A stretch of 46,585 bases of DNA from Bdellovibrionales bacterium (GTDB lineage Bacteria; Bdellovibrionota; Bdellovibrionia; Bdellovibrionales; Bdellovibrionaceae): the NCBI GenBank assembly GCA_016713585.1, contig JADJOV010000017.1, forward strand, positions 1-46,585, given 5' to 3'. Every line of letters starts with the position of its first letter. Position 1 is the stretch's first letter. Shown in pieces: positions 18,358 through 26,367 of the stretch. A model generated the notes under the pieces. That model saw only the letters and a program-made list of their open reading frames with translations, was not told where the DNA came from and made no database searches. The position numbers and the translations under genes are program-made.

Positions 18358-18678
18358 ATGACTTTAACCAATCGAATTCTAAAGATTTGGCACCAGTTCG
18401 ACGCCTTCCCGATGGAGACGCTGACAAAGGCATGGCTTTTGAGAAATTCAGAAAATCCCAAACAGCGTTCAATTGAACAAATGCAATCGCATCGCCAGCG
18501 ATTCGGAGCGTCTGGGAATTGTTTTGATTTGGCCATTTGGTTGCTGAATCGATTCCGTAGTGCGGGATTGCATGCGTATTTCATCGGAAGTAATTTGGGA
18601 AATCAAAAGGCCCATGTCGCTGTGGTCGCCATTGGCGATAGAGGCCAAAGATATCTCTGTGATCTTGGTGATCCCCAT
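18358..18678 (+). pseudogene. Arylamine-NAT/transglutaminase-like gene truncated by an IS91 end
   Basis: Reads MTLTNRILKIWHQFDAFPME...GASGNCFDLAIWLLN...KAHVAVVAIGD..QRYLCDLGDP and then runs straight into the IS91 end at about 18674. A cysteine in G-N-C-F-D-L, a histidine in AHVAV and an aspartate in CDLGD (about C55, H86, D102) form the Cys-His-Asp layout of the papain-like NAT/transglutaminase fold. The strands after the aspartate are missing. The join falls in an eight-base CCCATGGG shared by gene and element. Confidence 0.65.
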
Positions 18679-18768
18679 GGGTGTGGAAATATACCAGCAA
18701 CCACCTTTTTACCGGTGTTTGATACTTTTGAGATTACACGAAAACCCCTATTGAATTTCTTATCCCCT
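18674..18768 (+). repeat. Solo IS91 right end (95 bp)
   Basis: Identical to the last 95 bp of copies A-C (CCCATGGGTGTGGAAATATA onward to CTTATCCCCT) with no transposase. It interrupts the NAT-like gene. Confidence 0.85.
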
Positions 18769-19229
18769 AACAATGTTTACGGCCTCATCCAACAGTTTTT
18801 CTGCGGCGTCCAGTTCTTATAGGAAACTCGAACGGCTTTTTCAGGGGGCAGAGGCTCCTTAAATGAATCTATTTGGGAACGGTTGGTTTGCTGGACGGTG
18901 CTATACAAAAAATGAACCTAAAATTGAGAAAGGTCCGAGATTTAAAGCGAAACACTTTGCGCGGAAAGTAACTCGAGTGGAGGTCTTCTGAATGGTTCAT
19001 TTACCAGTGATCTGTATTACGGGATCTTGATTGGAACTCTTCATACTCGACAGCTTGGCAATGACCTCCTGGTCACAATGATCAACTATGATGAGACGCG
19101 AGAACTTTCCAATAACTGACATTTTTACTGTCGAATTTCTAAGAAAGTCCACGAACTCTAAGTGGTGTCAGCCAGTGGATTCTGCCTTGATCCGAACGGG
19201 CTGCTAACAATGTCGAGCGGGGGCTTAGG
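18769..19229 (+). other. Region with decayed coding scraps
   Basis: A frame from ATG 18861 reads MNLFGNGWFAGRCYTKNEPK and a second frame, joined by a shift near 18965, reads SGGLLNGSFTSDLYYGILIG...VTMINYDETRELSNN. These look like a broken small gene, but no family is recognisable. It may be the displaced 3' part of the NAT-like gene, which I could not verify. Confidence 0.35.
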
Positions 19230-20414
19230 TTAAACTATTCTCTCCCACGGATAAACGTGGACGTCATCTAAGGCAAATTGATTCTCGCCACCATACAAAA
19301 TGATCGAATTAATATGAAAGGTCGAATATTTTTTCTTGAGTGATTCAAAAACAAGAATATCCCGCCGATCGACGTGCTCTGCGTGAATCACCTTAACCGC
19401 TGTTATTGATTTTCCCGACTGATTGACAAAATGAATTGGCTGACTCCGCAACGATCTAAAAAAACAAATCTTGTCGTCGAAAATTCCTTTGTAACTCAAT
19501 TGAGACTTCAATTCCAAATTGATCCACGTTTCAATTTTTTTTGCCATGGGAGCATTTAAGTAATCAAGCAACCCGACATCACATAAATAGAAAATTGGTT
19601 TGCCGGCAGATTTTGAAAATGGCTTCACCTCATTGATAATAAATAGATCTTGTAAGGGCTTCAGGTGACGAGAAATAACTGTTATACTTTTGCCCATGGC
19701 CCGGGCTATATTAATCGCGGAAGCCTCTTCTAGGTGTGCGATTTGAAACAAAATCCCTTCCGCAATATCTGAGTCCAACTTTTTATCAGAAAACTGAAAT
19801 AGGTCTCTGTTCACAGTAAGATCGATCCAGTCCTTCATTAAGGATTTTCTTTCAAGTTCCGATTTTACAACAAAAATTCCGGGAAGTCCGCCGTTTTTAA
19901 GGTAACGAAAGACCTCGGTGCGGGGAACTCTTTGGGTCGGGTATAGAAACGGAAATTTTTTTATTGAATTCAGTTCGATTTTCTTAACTTCAGACAGGTT
20001 CATTGGAAATATTCTGATTCTTGAAAGTCGTCCCGTCAAAGACTCTTTGATTTTAGCTTCGATTGAAAATTCCGTTGACCCCAGTATTATAAACCTTCCC
20101 GGTCGTCGATTTTCATCAACGATCGCCTTGACCTCATCAAACAAAATGGGCACCTTTTGGAACTCGTCGATAATAAGATGTTCGACCTCTGGGGCAGTCA
20201 AAAAAAATCGAGGACTTGCTTCGGCCTGTTTTCTCATTGAGCTTGAATCTAAAGTTATAAATTCCGTAGATTTAAGTTTTTTGGATAAAATATTCTTTGC
20301 CAAATAACTTTTGCCACATTGTCGCGGTCCTTGTATAGAGACAATTGGAGAAAAGCCAATTTTCTTAAGCAACAAACTTAAACATTGTCTTGCTCGCTCA
20401 TGGGCCATTGCCAT
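19230..20414 (-). CDS. AAA_14/DUF4143-type ATPase
   Basis: 394 residues. Walker A GPRQCGKS at 29-36, Walker B LIIDE at about 80-84, sensor-like ILGSTEFS, and the arginine-rich RLSRIRIFPMNLSE typical of the AAA_14 family. The C-terminal half (GGLPGIF...LMKDWIDLTVNRDLFQF...LLDYLN..) is the DUF4143 winged-helix/nuclease-like domain with an inserted CDVGLLDY. Cellular role of the family is poorly known; members are widespread in accessory DNA and have been linked to mobile or toxin-like systems. Intact, no frameshift, single gene. Ends CHVYPW..IV. Confidence 0.85.
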   Translation of the reverse strand: MAMAHERARQCLSLLLKKIGFSPIVSIQGPRQCGKSYLAKNILSKKLKSTEFITLDSSSMRKQAEASPRFFLTAPEVEHLIIDEFQKVPILFDEVKAIVDENRRPGRFIILGSTEFSIEAKIKESLTGRLSRIRIFPMNLSEVKKIELNSIKKFPFLYPTQRVPRTEVFRYLKNGGLPGIFVVKSELERKSLMKDWIDLTVNRDLFQFSDKKLDSDIAEGILFQIAHLEEASAINIARAMGKSITVISRHLKPLQDLFIINEVKPFSKSAGKPIFYLCDVGLLDYLNAPMAKKIETWINLELKSQLSYKGIFDDKICFFRSLRSQPIHFVNQSGKSITAVKVIHAEHVDRRDILVFESLKKKYSTFHINSIILYGGENQFALDDVHVYPWERIV

Positions 20415-20584
20415 AAATAGATCAACCTTTCAACCCTGCTAATTATTAATATAAATTTTACGAAATCCGCAGGGTACAAACTGAATTCTCCTGTGATTTC
20501 TATTCACAGGTCAAGGGAATAACTAGGCTAGGCTCAACATAAGATTGTTTTTGGTACAAAAATAGGTGTTATCAAGGAAATACA

Positions 20585-21051
20585 AAAGATTTACCTGTGT
20601 TTTGGTGGGTCACGAAAAAAGCGATTGAATCAGTTTCGATACACCTGCCCAATGAACAAAATAATGCGGGTCTTCGAAATCCTGTTGTCCGCACCGCACC
20701 TTTCCCCATCTAGGGACTTATACATTCACGGGGACATATCGTTGGTGTGCTCATCTCACAAGGTTGTGGCGTTCAGCTTTGAGTCTTTTGGTCTTCGCCT
20801 GACCCAAAGTATCCGTAGTAATTCTCATGCGGGAACTCGTATCCATATTGAGTTCTTGACCCCGGATCCTGTCCTCTCTCTATTGACTGAGCAGTCATTG
20901 GCGTATTTCACTGTCCACGCAATGAATCTGTCAGAAAAGTGAGTTTATGATACAAAGGATTTGCGTGTCTTGTGGAAAACCTTAGGAAAATAGGAACCTG
21001 CTGTGCTTTAGCTGGGTGGTTTTGTTTTATTCAAATCACAGGTAAATCTTT
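20585..21051. mobile_element. 467-bp MITE-like element, copy 1, with perfect 15-bp terminal inverted repeats
   Basis: Begins AAAGATTTACCTGTG (20585-20599) and ends CACAGGTAAATCTTT (21037-21051), an exact inverted repeat. The whole segment recurs at 41095-41562 with about 16 substitutions and one indel; similarity stops exactly at the repeats at both loci. An internal 96-codon frame (MNKIMRVFEILLSAP...) is shared, but differences between copies are largely amino-acid changing, so it is probably not a conserved gene. No target duplication is obvious (flanks AATACA and GAGCGA). Confidence 0.85.
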
Positions 21052-21083
21052 GAGCGAGCAGTTATTTTCGGACGTGCCTTTGA

Positions 21084-22425
21084 TTAAGGGATCAGAGTTT
21101 GACCCTGATAATTGATTAGGCGTGCAGCAAGCACATAAAGAGCTTTCTTCCGTGACGCAAAGGAAATTTGCGCATCGTAAAGGCGACTTGTTGCCTGTTG
21201 CATACTCAAAAGATTTATTCGCCCCAGTCGATACATTTCCCTTGAAAAATCTAACTGCTTTAGCGCTTTGTCGACAGCCTTTTCCGAAGCCTCTAAACTC
21301 TTCACCGTGATATCATAGTTCTCCAGATAGGTCTCGAACTTCGCACGACTGTTCTGGATTTCGTCCCGGAAGCGCAGCGATGAGGTTTGGTAATCCATTT
21401 GTGAGGACTCGATCGTTCTCTGAGTGTTCCACCAGTCCCATACCTGCCATGTCAGATTTAGACTGAGAGTTGTCGAGTTTAAACCTGCCCGTTTCCCACC
21501 AGCGGGCTCATCTTGAACATAGTTTTCCAAATTGTAGCTATGACTCAATCGAATCGAGGTCGTTGGCCAGTAGCCGAGTTCAGTTTGCTTGAGTCTCTCT
21601 AAGGTTGCATCCAATCCGAGTTTTGAAATCTTAAAATCCATGGTTCCAGCCAGAATCTGATCAGAAGACACGCCACGTAGCACTTTCAAAACCGGGGGGA
21701 ACTTCTTCATAAAATAGGGTTGAAGATCTAAAAGATTGAGATGAGGTATTAGATAGTTTTCTTCTTTGTTCATCAGAACCTGAATACTTCGAAGCGTGGT
21801 CTTTATATTTTGATTCAGCTCCATAAGATCTCGCTCACTATTGAGCACCTGAATTTCAGTATCCAAGGCCTCAATTTCCAGTGCGAGCCCTGGCCTTAAC
21901 AAGAGCAAGGCTCTCTTTATGAATCCACCGGGCCTGTTCGAGCTGTTGTTCAAGGACTTCCGCCCTTCTGAGGTAAAGTAGATACTGAAGTAGGTATCGA
22001 TAAGACTCAAGACAAAGGTCTCGCTTTCGCGACTTCGCTTAATCCCTTCTATTTGTTCATTTATTTTTGCTACTCGAATTTGCCGAATATTTGAAAAGTT
22101 GTCCCAGAGGGTCCAGGAGCCCGAAATATCTGCCGAATTTGTGTCAGTCGATGTTTTGGAAATATCTCCACTGCTCATTGTCTCTGCCGCACTCGACGTT
22201 CGCCCAGTTGAAAGAGTCAGTGTTGGAAGTAAATTTCCGTAGGTGCTTTTTGTAGCTAACTTTGCCTGATCAGCCGTAATATTTTGTGTTTTGATGGCAA
22301 TTGAAGATTGAAGTCCGTCACGAATCAGGGTCTCAAGCTCATTTCCCCGCATTTGAAAATGAGGGGCTCGCCAATAAACCAAACAAAAGTCCTATAGGAA
22401 AATGAATGCTTCTCTTGTGGAACAT
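21084..22425 (-). pseudogene. TolC-family outer membrane protein (frameshifts)
   Basis: Outer-membrane channel subunit of efflux or type I secretion systems. The true start is probably ATG 22425: MFHKRSIHFPIGLLFGLLAS then PSFSNAG, a clear signal peptide. One surplus A (GGGGAAATGAG) throws it out of frame before NELETLIRDGLQSSIAIKTQ, the first TolC helix. The mature part has the typical coiled-coil repeats: SWTLWDNFSNIRQIRVAK, DTEIQVLNSERDL, then the second repeat LTWQVWDWWNTQRTIESSQM and MYRLGRINLLSMQQA. A second, self-compensating shift lies at about 21895-21960, where another frame gives EVLEQQLEQARWIHKESLAL. With corrections it is about 446 residues, normal for TolC. No pump genes are next to it. 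Confidence 0.8.
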
Positions 22426-22441
22426 ATCTACAATATTAGCT

Positions 22442-23344
22442 ATGCCAATCATTATAAAACAAGCTAAGAGTTCAAAACAGCTCATCGATATTCTCGAACA
22501 TAGGCATCTGAGTAAATATGGAACACCAGGTCGCTCCGTTGATGCCCTGGACATCTTGCCAACGACTCTCAACATCTTGGCTTATCAAGAGGGTCGAATC
22601 GTTGGTTCCGCAAGAGCCGTTCATTATGATAAAAGTGATTTTGTCTCGGAAGCCCAGTATGATTTTTCTGAATCAAGTCAAAAACTGCGAGGCTCTATTG
22701 GTTTGATAGACACTGTCAGCGTTTCTGTTTCAAAGTCTTCATTGAAGATCTTGTTTGAATATCTCATTAAGATGAGCGTCTTTAGACTTTCCCTTAAAGG
22801 CTACAAATATGTCTTTTTTTATGCCCCCAGAGAGATGATTGAGACTCTTCTCGCCATGCAGTTCATATCACTCTCTGATTTGGACGCAACAGGCGCTCAG
22901 GTTCCGATGTTACTGAAGGTCGAAGATTTTGTGAAATCCTTTGAGTTGCGATTCGCAGACAAGGAAATACTGCGCTTTAGAGAGGTTTTCTATTTTAGCA
23001 TCTTTGATGCTAGCGAAGTGCTAGTGATTGAAGGCGAGCGAGGCAATACTGCCTATGTGGCTGAGCGAGGAAGTGTAGACGTCGTCGTTCAAAATGAGGA
23101 AAATTTAGTCTCGATTAGTCGGATTCCTCCAGGTGTTCTCATTGGTGAAGTCGCGATGATCACCAATGAACCCAGAACGGCATCTTTAATTTGCGCTGAA
23201 ATCACTCCCTGTGTCGCCTTTGATCGAGGCGAATTTTTCAATATCATGTATTCGGAGCCCCATCGAAGTGTTGAAGTATTTAAAATTCTCTCGAGACGCC
23301 TATCGGCCTCAAATCGGCGAATCGCGGAAATGAAGAAGGTTTAG
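22442..23344 (+). CDS. N-acyltransferase-like / cyclic-nucleotide-binding domain fusion
   Basis: 300 residues from ATG 22442 (MPIIIKQAKSSKQLIDILEH). Residues 1-170 resemble the autoinducer-synthase/N-acyl amino acid synthase branch of GNAT folds (start with VKxAxSxxEL..I..HR...YG, then GRIVGSARAV and IGLIDTVSVS). Residues about 175-300 are a cyclic-nucleotide-binding domain: FSIFDASEVLVIEGERGN, a GSVDVVV strand, and the phosphate-binding cassette IGEVAMITNEPRTASL. A cyclic nucleotide may thus gate an acyl transfer. Coupled to the next gene (3-bp gap). It is divergent from the TolC gene with only 16 bp between starts. Confidence 0.75.
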   Translation: MPIIIKQAKSSKQLIDILEHRHLSKYGTPGRSVDALDILPTTLNILAYQEGRIVGSARAVHYDKSDFVSEAQYDFSESSQKLRGSIGLIDTVSVSVSKSSLKILFEYLIKMSVFRLSLKGYKYVFFYAPREMIETLLAMQFISLSDLDATGAQVPMLLKVEDFVKSFELRFADKEILRFREVFYFSIFDASEVLVIEGERGNTAYVAERGSVDVVVQNEENLVSISRIPPGVLIGEVAMITNEPRTASLICAEITPCVAFDRGEFFNIMYSEPHRSVEVFKILSRRLSASNRRIAEMKKV

Positions 23345-23347
23345 AAT

Positions 23348-24157
23348 ATGGAAAGTGAAGTTCGGGTCCTCTTAGCCTTGTCTGACAGAAACTTAAGTCA
23401 GAGTATCATCGACAAATTCCACCATAAATATCCAAGCTGTCCTCTCATTTTTGATATTACTGAGGACGGTCAAAGAGCCCTTAACGAGGTTCGCTTCTTT
23501 AAGCCGCAAGTTGCGGTGATCGACCGGAATTTTCCGGGACTGGCAGGCGAGGAACTCGCGCAAGGAATTTTAAGCTTATATTCTGAGTGCAACATTGTGC
23601 TTGCGGTTAGCAAAGATCAAAAGACAGATGTGGGATTTGCCCAGCTCGAGGTTCCGATCTTGTCATGGGATCGGGCGCTGCTAGAAATTACTCGAGGCTT
23701 GCCAATTGACTTTCAAATACAATACTCGCTTTTTGAGAGAAATCAGTTGTTCCTTAAGCGACTTGAAGCCTACGCGCTCAAATATGCCTCCCAGAACAAA
23801 GGGGACGGAGAAATTGTAACTAGGGCCTGGAATTTCCAACAAAAAAATGGGGAAACTGAAATAATCCCGGAGAGTAATCAATCTGGTCATTCCGAGATCT
23901 TGGCGAGATCGCCGTTGGCAGGTAGTCAAACAGATTTGAACTCGAAGGCACTAAACATACAGCCTTCATTTAATGCAACTCGCTTTGAGTTTGCCGTTAT
24001 AGGAATTGTTGGGATTTTGGTTGGCCTCTCTTGGTTTCACTTTGATCTTGAGGGAGCTTTCGGCTGGACCTTAAGGCTGAGCTTGCTTGCCACTTTTGTC
24101 TTTTGTTGTCTTGGATTTTTTGCGTTACGCTGGGCGGTCAGGGAACAGCGGACTTGA
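23348..24157 (+). CDS. Receiver-domain protein with two C-terminal membrane helices
   Basis: 269 residues. The first 115 look like a response-regulator receiver: VRVLLALSDRN start, then QVAVIDRNFPGLAGEEL with the phospho-acceptor position D59, and VLAVSKDQ. A linker of 80 residues follows, then two hydrophobic helices at about 213-232 (FAVIGIVGILVGLSWFHF) and 242-263 (LSLLATFVFCCLGFFAL). A membrane-tethered receiver without DNA-binding output is unusual. It starts three bases after the acyltransferase/CNB gene, whose end supplies a GAAGAAGG ribosome site, so the two likely work together. Phosphorylation is not shown. Confidence 0.7.
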   Translation: MESEVRVLLALSDRNLSQSIIDKFHHKYPSCPLIFDITEDGQRALNEVRFFKPQVAVIDRNFPGLAGEELAQGILSLYSECNIVLAVSKDQKTDVGFAQLEVPILSWDRALLEITRGLPIDFQIQYSLFERNQLFLKRLEAYALKYASQNKGDGEIVTRAWNFQQKNGETEIIPESNQSGHSEILARSPLAGSQTDLNSKALNIQPSFNATRFEFAVIGIVGILVGLSWFHFDLEGAFGWTLRLSLLATFVFCCLGFFALRWAVREQRT

Positions 24158-24183
24158 CCCCAGCTGCTCACGGTCTGCAAGCA

Positions 24184-24510
24184 TTATAAAAACAGGCAAG
24201 TGTAAACGCAGTTGACCATACCGCAATTGTGATACGCCTTATAGCGAAAGCCTCCAGCTGGATCAGGGCTAATTTGGCACTTTAGAGATGCGTGCGATGC
24301 CGGAACTTTCACGCTAGTATAGGTTCTACCGTTGCTTGTAAATGGGTAACTGTAAGCGCTTGTATCATCATCCATAGCACTGATTACACATTGCGCCGCA
24401 TTTTCGGAATTGGGAATGTGGCAGAACCCACTGTCTGGGGCTGCGCATCCATGAATGTTTGGGCCAGGCGGATCTTCATTCCAGGTGTTACAAAACAACC
24501 CAGTAGACAT
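24184..24510 (-). CDS. Small cysteine-rich protein overlapping the pseudopilin end
   Basis: About 108 residues from ATG 24510, preceded by GGTGGGGG. It contains many cysteines (FCNTW, HGCAAPDSGFC, AAQC, LKC, HNCGMVNCVYTC), typical of an exported disulfide-bonded protein, though no signal peptide is visible. Its start lies inside the 3' end of the pseudopilin gene. Alternatively both are one protein split by a frameshift near 24500, with the C-terminal cysteine-rich part belonging to the pilin. I cannot decide between these. Confidence 0.4.
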   Translation of the reverse strand: MSTGLFCNTWNEDPPGPNIHGCAAPDSGFCHIPNSENAAQCVISAMDDDTSAYSYPFTSNGRTYTSVKVPASHASLKCQISPDPAGGFRYKAYHNCGMVNCVYTCLFL

Positions 24511-25126
24511 AGTTGCCCCCACCCGTACACCCATTAACCGGGTGCGGATCAACTGCGCCTGTCGTTCTTAACGAGACACGCACTCTCGTTGGCTTTAGTG
24601 GTCTTACCAGCCTAGCGTTATCATACTGAATCATCAAGTCCCCTGAGTATGTATCTGCTAGGCCTGTTCTTAAAATATTTTCTATTTTGATTGATAGAGG
24701 AATCAAGCTCCGAACATAAGGCGAAACAGGTTGACCTGTTTCGGCCAATACTAAACTTGCTGGAGTTGAACCTGCAAAGACCTTCGAGATCGTTAGAACT
24801 GGAGGCGTCGCCGTGCCAATATTTGCTACGGTTAAAGTGTGACCTCCGCCATGATTGATCATGAAGGAACAGACTGAAAAGTCTGTCAAAGATGAAATGA
24901 TTGATTTTTCCAAATCAAGAGCTGCCAGCCGTTCTTCAAGACTACGAGTCTCCCGGCTCTGGACTTGCAGCAACGAAATTATTCCATACATAGAAATAAT
25001 TGCCACTGAGACACCAACCAAAGCTTCAATGAGACCAAACCCAGCTCTTGGATTTTTCAGTCTTTCTCTTCGATAGACCTCAAAAACATTCAAAATTCCC
25101 ACAGAACCCCCACGACATCTCCGCAT
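24488..25126 (-). CDS. Type IV pilin-like / pseudopilin protein
   Basis: The N-terminus carries a prepilin peptidase site: PRAG followed by FGLIEALVGVSVAIISMYGI, with E5 of the mature chain and a hydrophobic helix of about 20 residues. Pseudopilins of this shape (PilV/PilW or GspI/J type) prime or cap pili or type II secretion pseudopili. The mature part is beta-rich (TLTVANIGTATPPVLTISKV). The start codon is uncertain; GTG or TTG codons close to NVFEVYRRERLKNPRAG would give a normal short leader, shorter than the ATG at 25126. No other pilus genes are adjacent, although a CpaF-type ATPase is at 28.9 kb. Confidence 0.7.
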   Translation of the reverse strand: MRRCRGGSVGILNVFEVYRRERLKNPRAGFGLIEALVGVSVAIISMYGIISLLQVQSRETRSLEERLAALDLEKSIISSLTDFSVCSFMINHGGGHTLTVANIGTATPPVLTISKVFAGSTPASLVLAETGQPVSPYVRSLIPLSIKIENILRTGLADTYSGDLMIQYDNARLVRPLKPTRVRVSLRTTGAVDPHPVNGCTGGGNYVYWVVL

Positions 25127-25265
25127 AGTATAGCATTTCAGCTTTTAAATTCAAAATATTCGAATAAGTCAGGATGATTCGATCGACCAATGTCTCAAAT
25201 CAAGACGAGATTTTTTATGAAATAGATGGGCCATTCTAGAGTTTTGTGAAGTCCAAGCACGCAGA

Positions 25266-25286
25266 GGGGTCAGGTGGACTGACCCC
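25266..25286. repeat. Perfect palindrome GGGGTCA...TGACCCC
   Basis: GGGGTCA-GGTGGAC-TGACCCC, seven perfect pairs, between the pseudopilin and the Pro/Gly-rich protein gene. GGGGTCA-type palindromes are frequent intergenic repeats in proteobacteria; it could also end transcription. Confidence 0.45.
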
Positions 25287-25311
25287 GCGTATTTAATAAT
25301 ACTTCCTTTTA

Positions 25312-26082
25312 CTAATTAATCGAGTTCGGCTGCCCTGGGTAGGCTTGAGACTCACGACCTTGAAAATCAGCCTTAAGTGTATTGATCAAGTCACCACAAG
25401 CTTGTTCAGCACCAGATTGCTTCACATGCTCACCCACTTTATCAAAGCAGGCTTTTCGTTTTGGGGTATCCTTAACCTTGAGGCACTTTTCACCCTCTTT
25501 TCTAATCTTTTCGCCAATTTTTGCACAATCAACTGGCTTCATATCTTTAGGGGCCTGTGTTGGTGGCTGCATTCCTGGACCGCCCTGAGGACCGCCTTCG
25601 CCAGGACCGTTTGGCCCATCTTTGCCAATCGCACTTCCTTGCTTAGGATAAAGCTCCTTTTCTTTACCTTCCATCTCCGCCTTGACTGGCTCAACTTGAG
25701 GTCGGCAAGCTCCGAAAAATCCTGGTGGCAATTTTGTCTCGATCTGATCGAAACAACCTTTTCGCTTATCCTCTTTTTTGATTTTTAAACAATTTCCTGC
25801 CATTTTTTTAAGTCGTGGAATTTGTTTTTCACACTTTTCAGGTGCCCACATCGGACCACCCTTAGGACCGCCAGGGCCTTGCATTTGTCCACCAGGGCCG
25901 GGTTGACCGGGACCACCTGGACCACCAGGGCCTTGCATTTGTCCACCAGGGCCGGGTTGACCGGGACCGGGGCCTTTCATTGGTTGACCAGGTCCGCCAG
26001 CTGGCGGCGGTGGGGGCGTCTGAGCAATGGACGCTGCTCCAAATGCGACGGTGAAGAGAACTGCAAATAAACTTCGTTTCAC
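25312..26082 (-). CDS. Exported Pro/Gly-rich protein with two cysteine modules
   Basis: Start GTG at 26082 is chosen because AGGAGG lies five bases upstream and it begins a signal peptide (VKRSLFAVLFTVAFGAASIA). The mature protein opens with PPPPP and a low-complexity GPG/QMQGPGG linker whose DNA is a tandem repeat (about 25880-25980). Two related modules follow: CEKQIPRLKKMAGNCLKIKK...KGCFDQI...AC and CAKIGEKIRKEGEKCLKVKD...KACFDKV...AC, each with four cysteines, joined by another Pro/Gly-rich stretch. Likely periplasmic or secreted; possible substrate of the nearby DsbA-like protein. No known family. Confidence 0.7.
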   Translation of the reverse strand: MKRSLFAVLFTVAFGAASIAQTPPPPPAGGPGQPMKGPGPGQPGPGGQMQGPGGPGGPGQPGPGGQMQGPGGPKGGPMWAPEKCEKQIPRLKKMAGNCLKIKKEDKRKGCFDQIETKLPPGFFGACRPQVEPVKAEMEGKEKELYPKQGSAIGKDGPNGPGEGGPQGGPGMQPPTQAPKDMKPVDCAKIGEKIRKEGEKCLKVKDTPKRKACFDKVGEHVKQSGAEQACGDLINTLKADFQGRESQAYPGQPNSIN

Positions 26083-26178
26083 TAATTCCTCCTGAAATAT
26101 TGTTTTTAACTCCAACTCAATATAAATATTTGAGCAGCGATTATTTTATATTATGGGAAATTCAAATGGCAACAAAGT

Positions 26179-26367
26179 TTGTGTCAATTCATATACCTCG
26201 ACCAAAGTTATGGTAACTTCAAGAACTGCAAAACCTGCTTGCTTGGAAAAATCTGCTGGAAAAATGAGATGTGTGTATTCGATATCTCTAAATGGATTGA
26301 ACTGTCAGGCGACCCTCATAAGTGGAGTCGCCCGCATTTTTACAAATTAATAGAATTTATTTCTTAA
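26179..26367 (+). pseudogene. Possible small cysteine-containing protein or remnant
   Basis: About 62 codons: CKTCLLGKICWKNEMCVFDI then SKWIELSGDPHKWSRPHFYK. Composition is protein-like, with CxxC pairs, but no ribosome binding site, and it overlaps the end of the DsbA-like gene by 11 bases. An internal hairpin GGCGAC...GTCGCC (26308-26332) may instead be a transcript end. Weak. Confidence 0.25.

Noticed and set aside
20625..20942. 105-codon frame in MITE copy 1 (and 96-codon version in copy 2)
   Set aside because: Lies wholly within the mobile element; differences between copies are largely amino-acid changing.
24157..24180. Possible terminator after the receiver gene
   Set aside because: CTTGACCCCAGCTGC shows no stable hairpin or U-tract.
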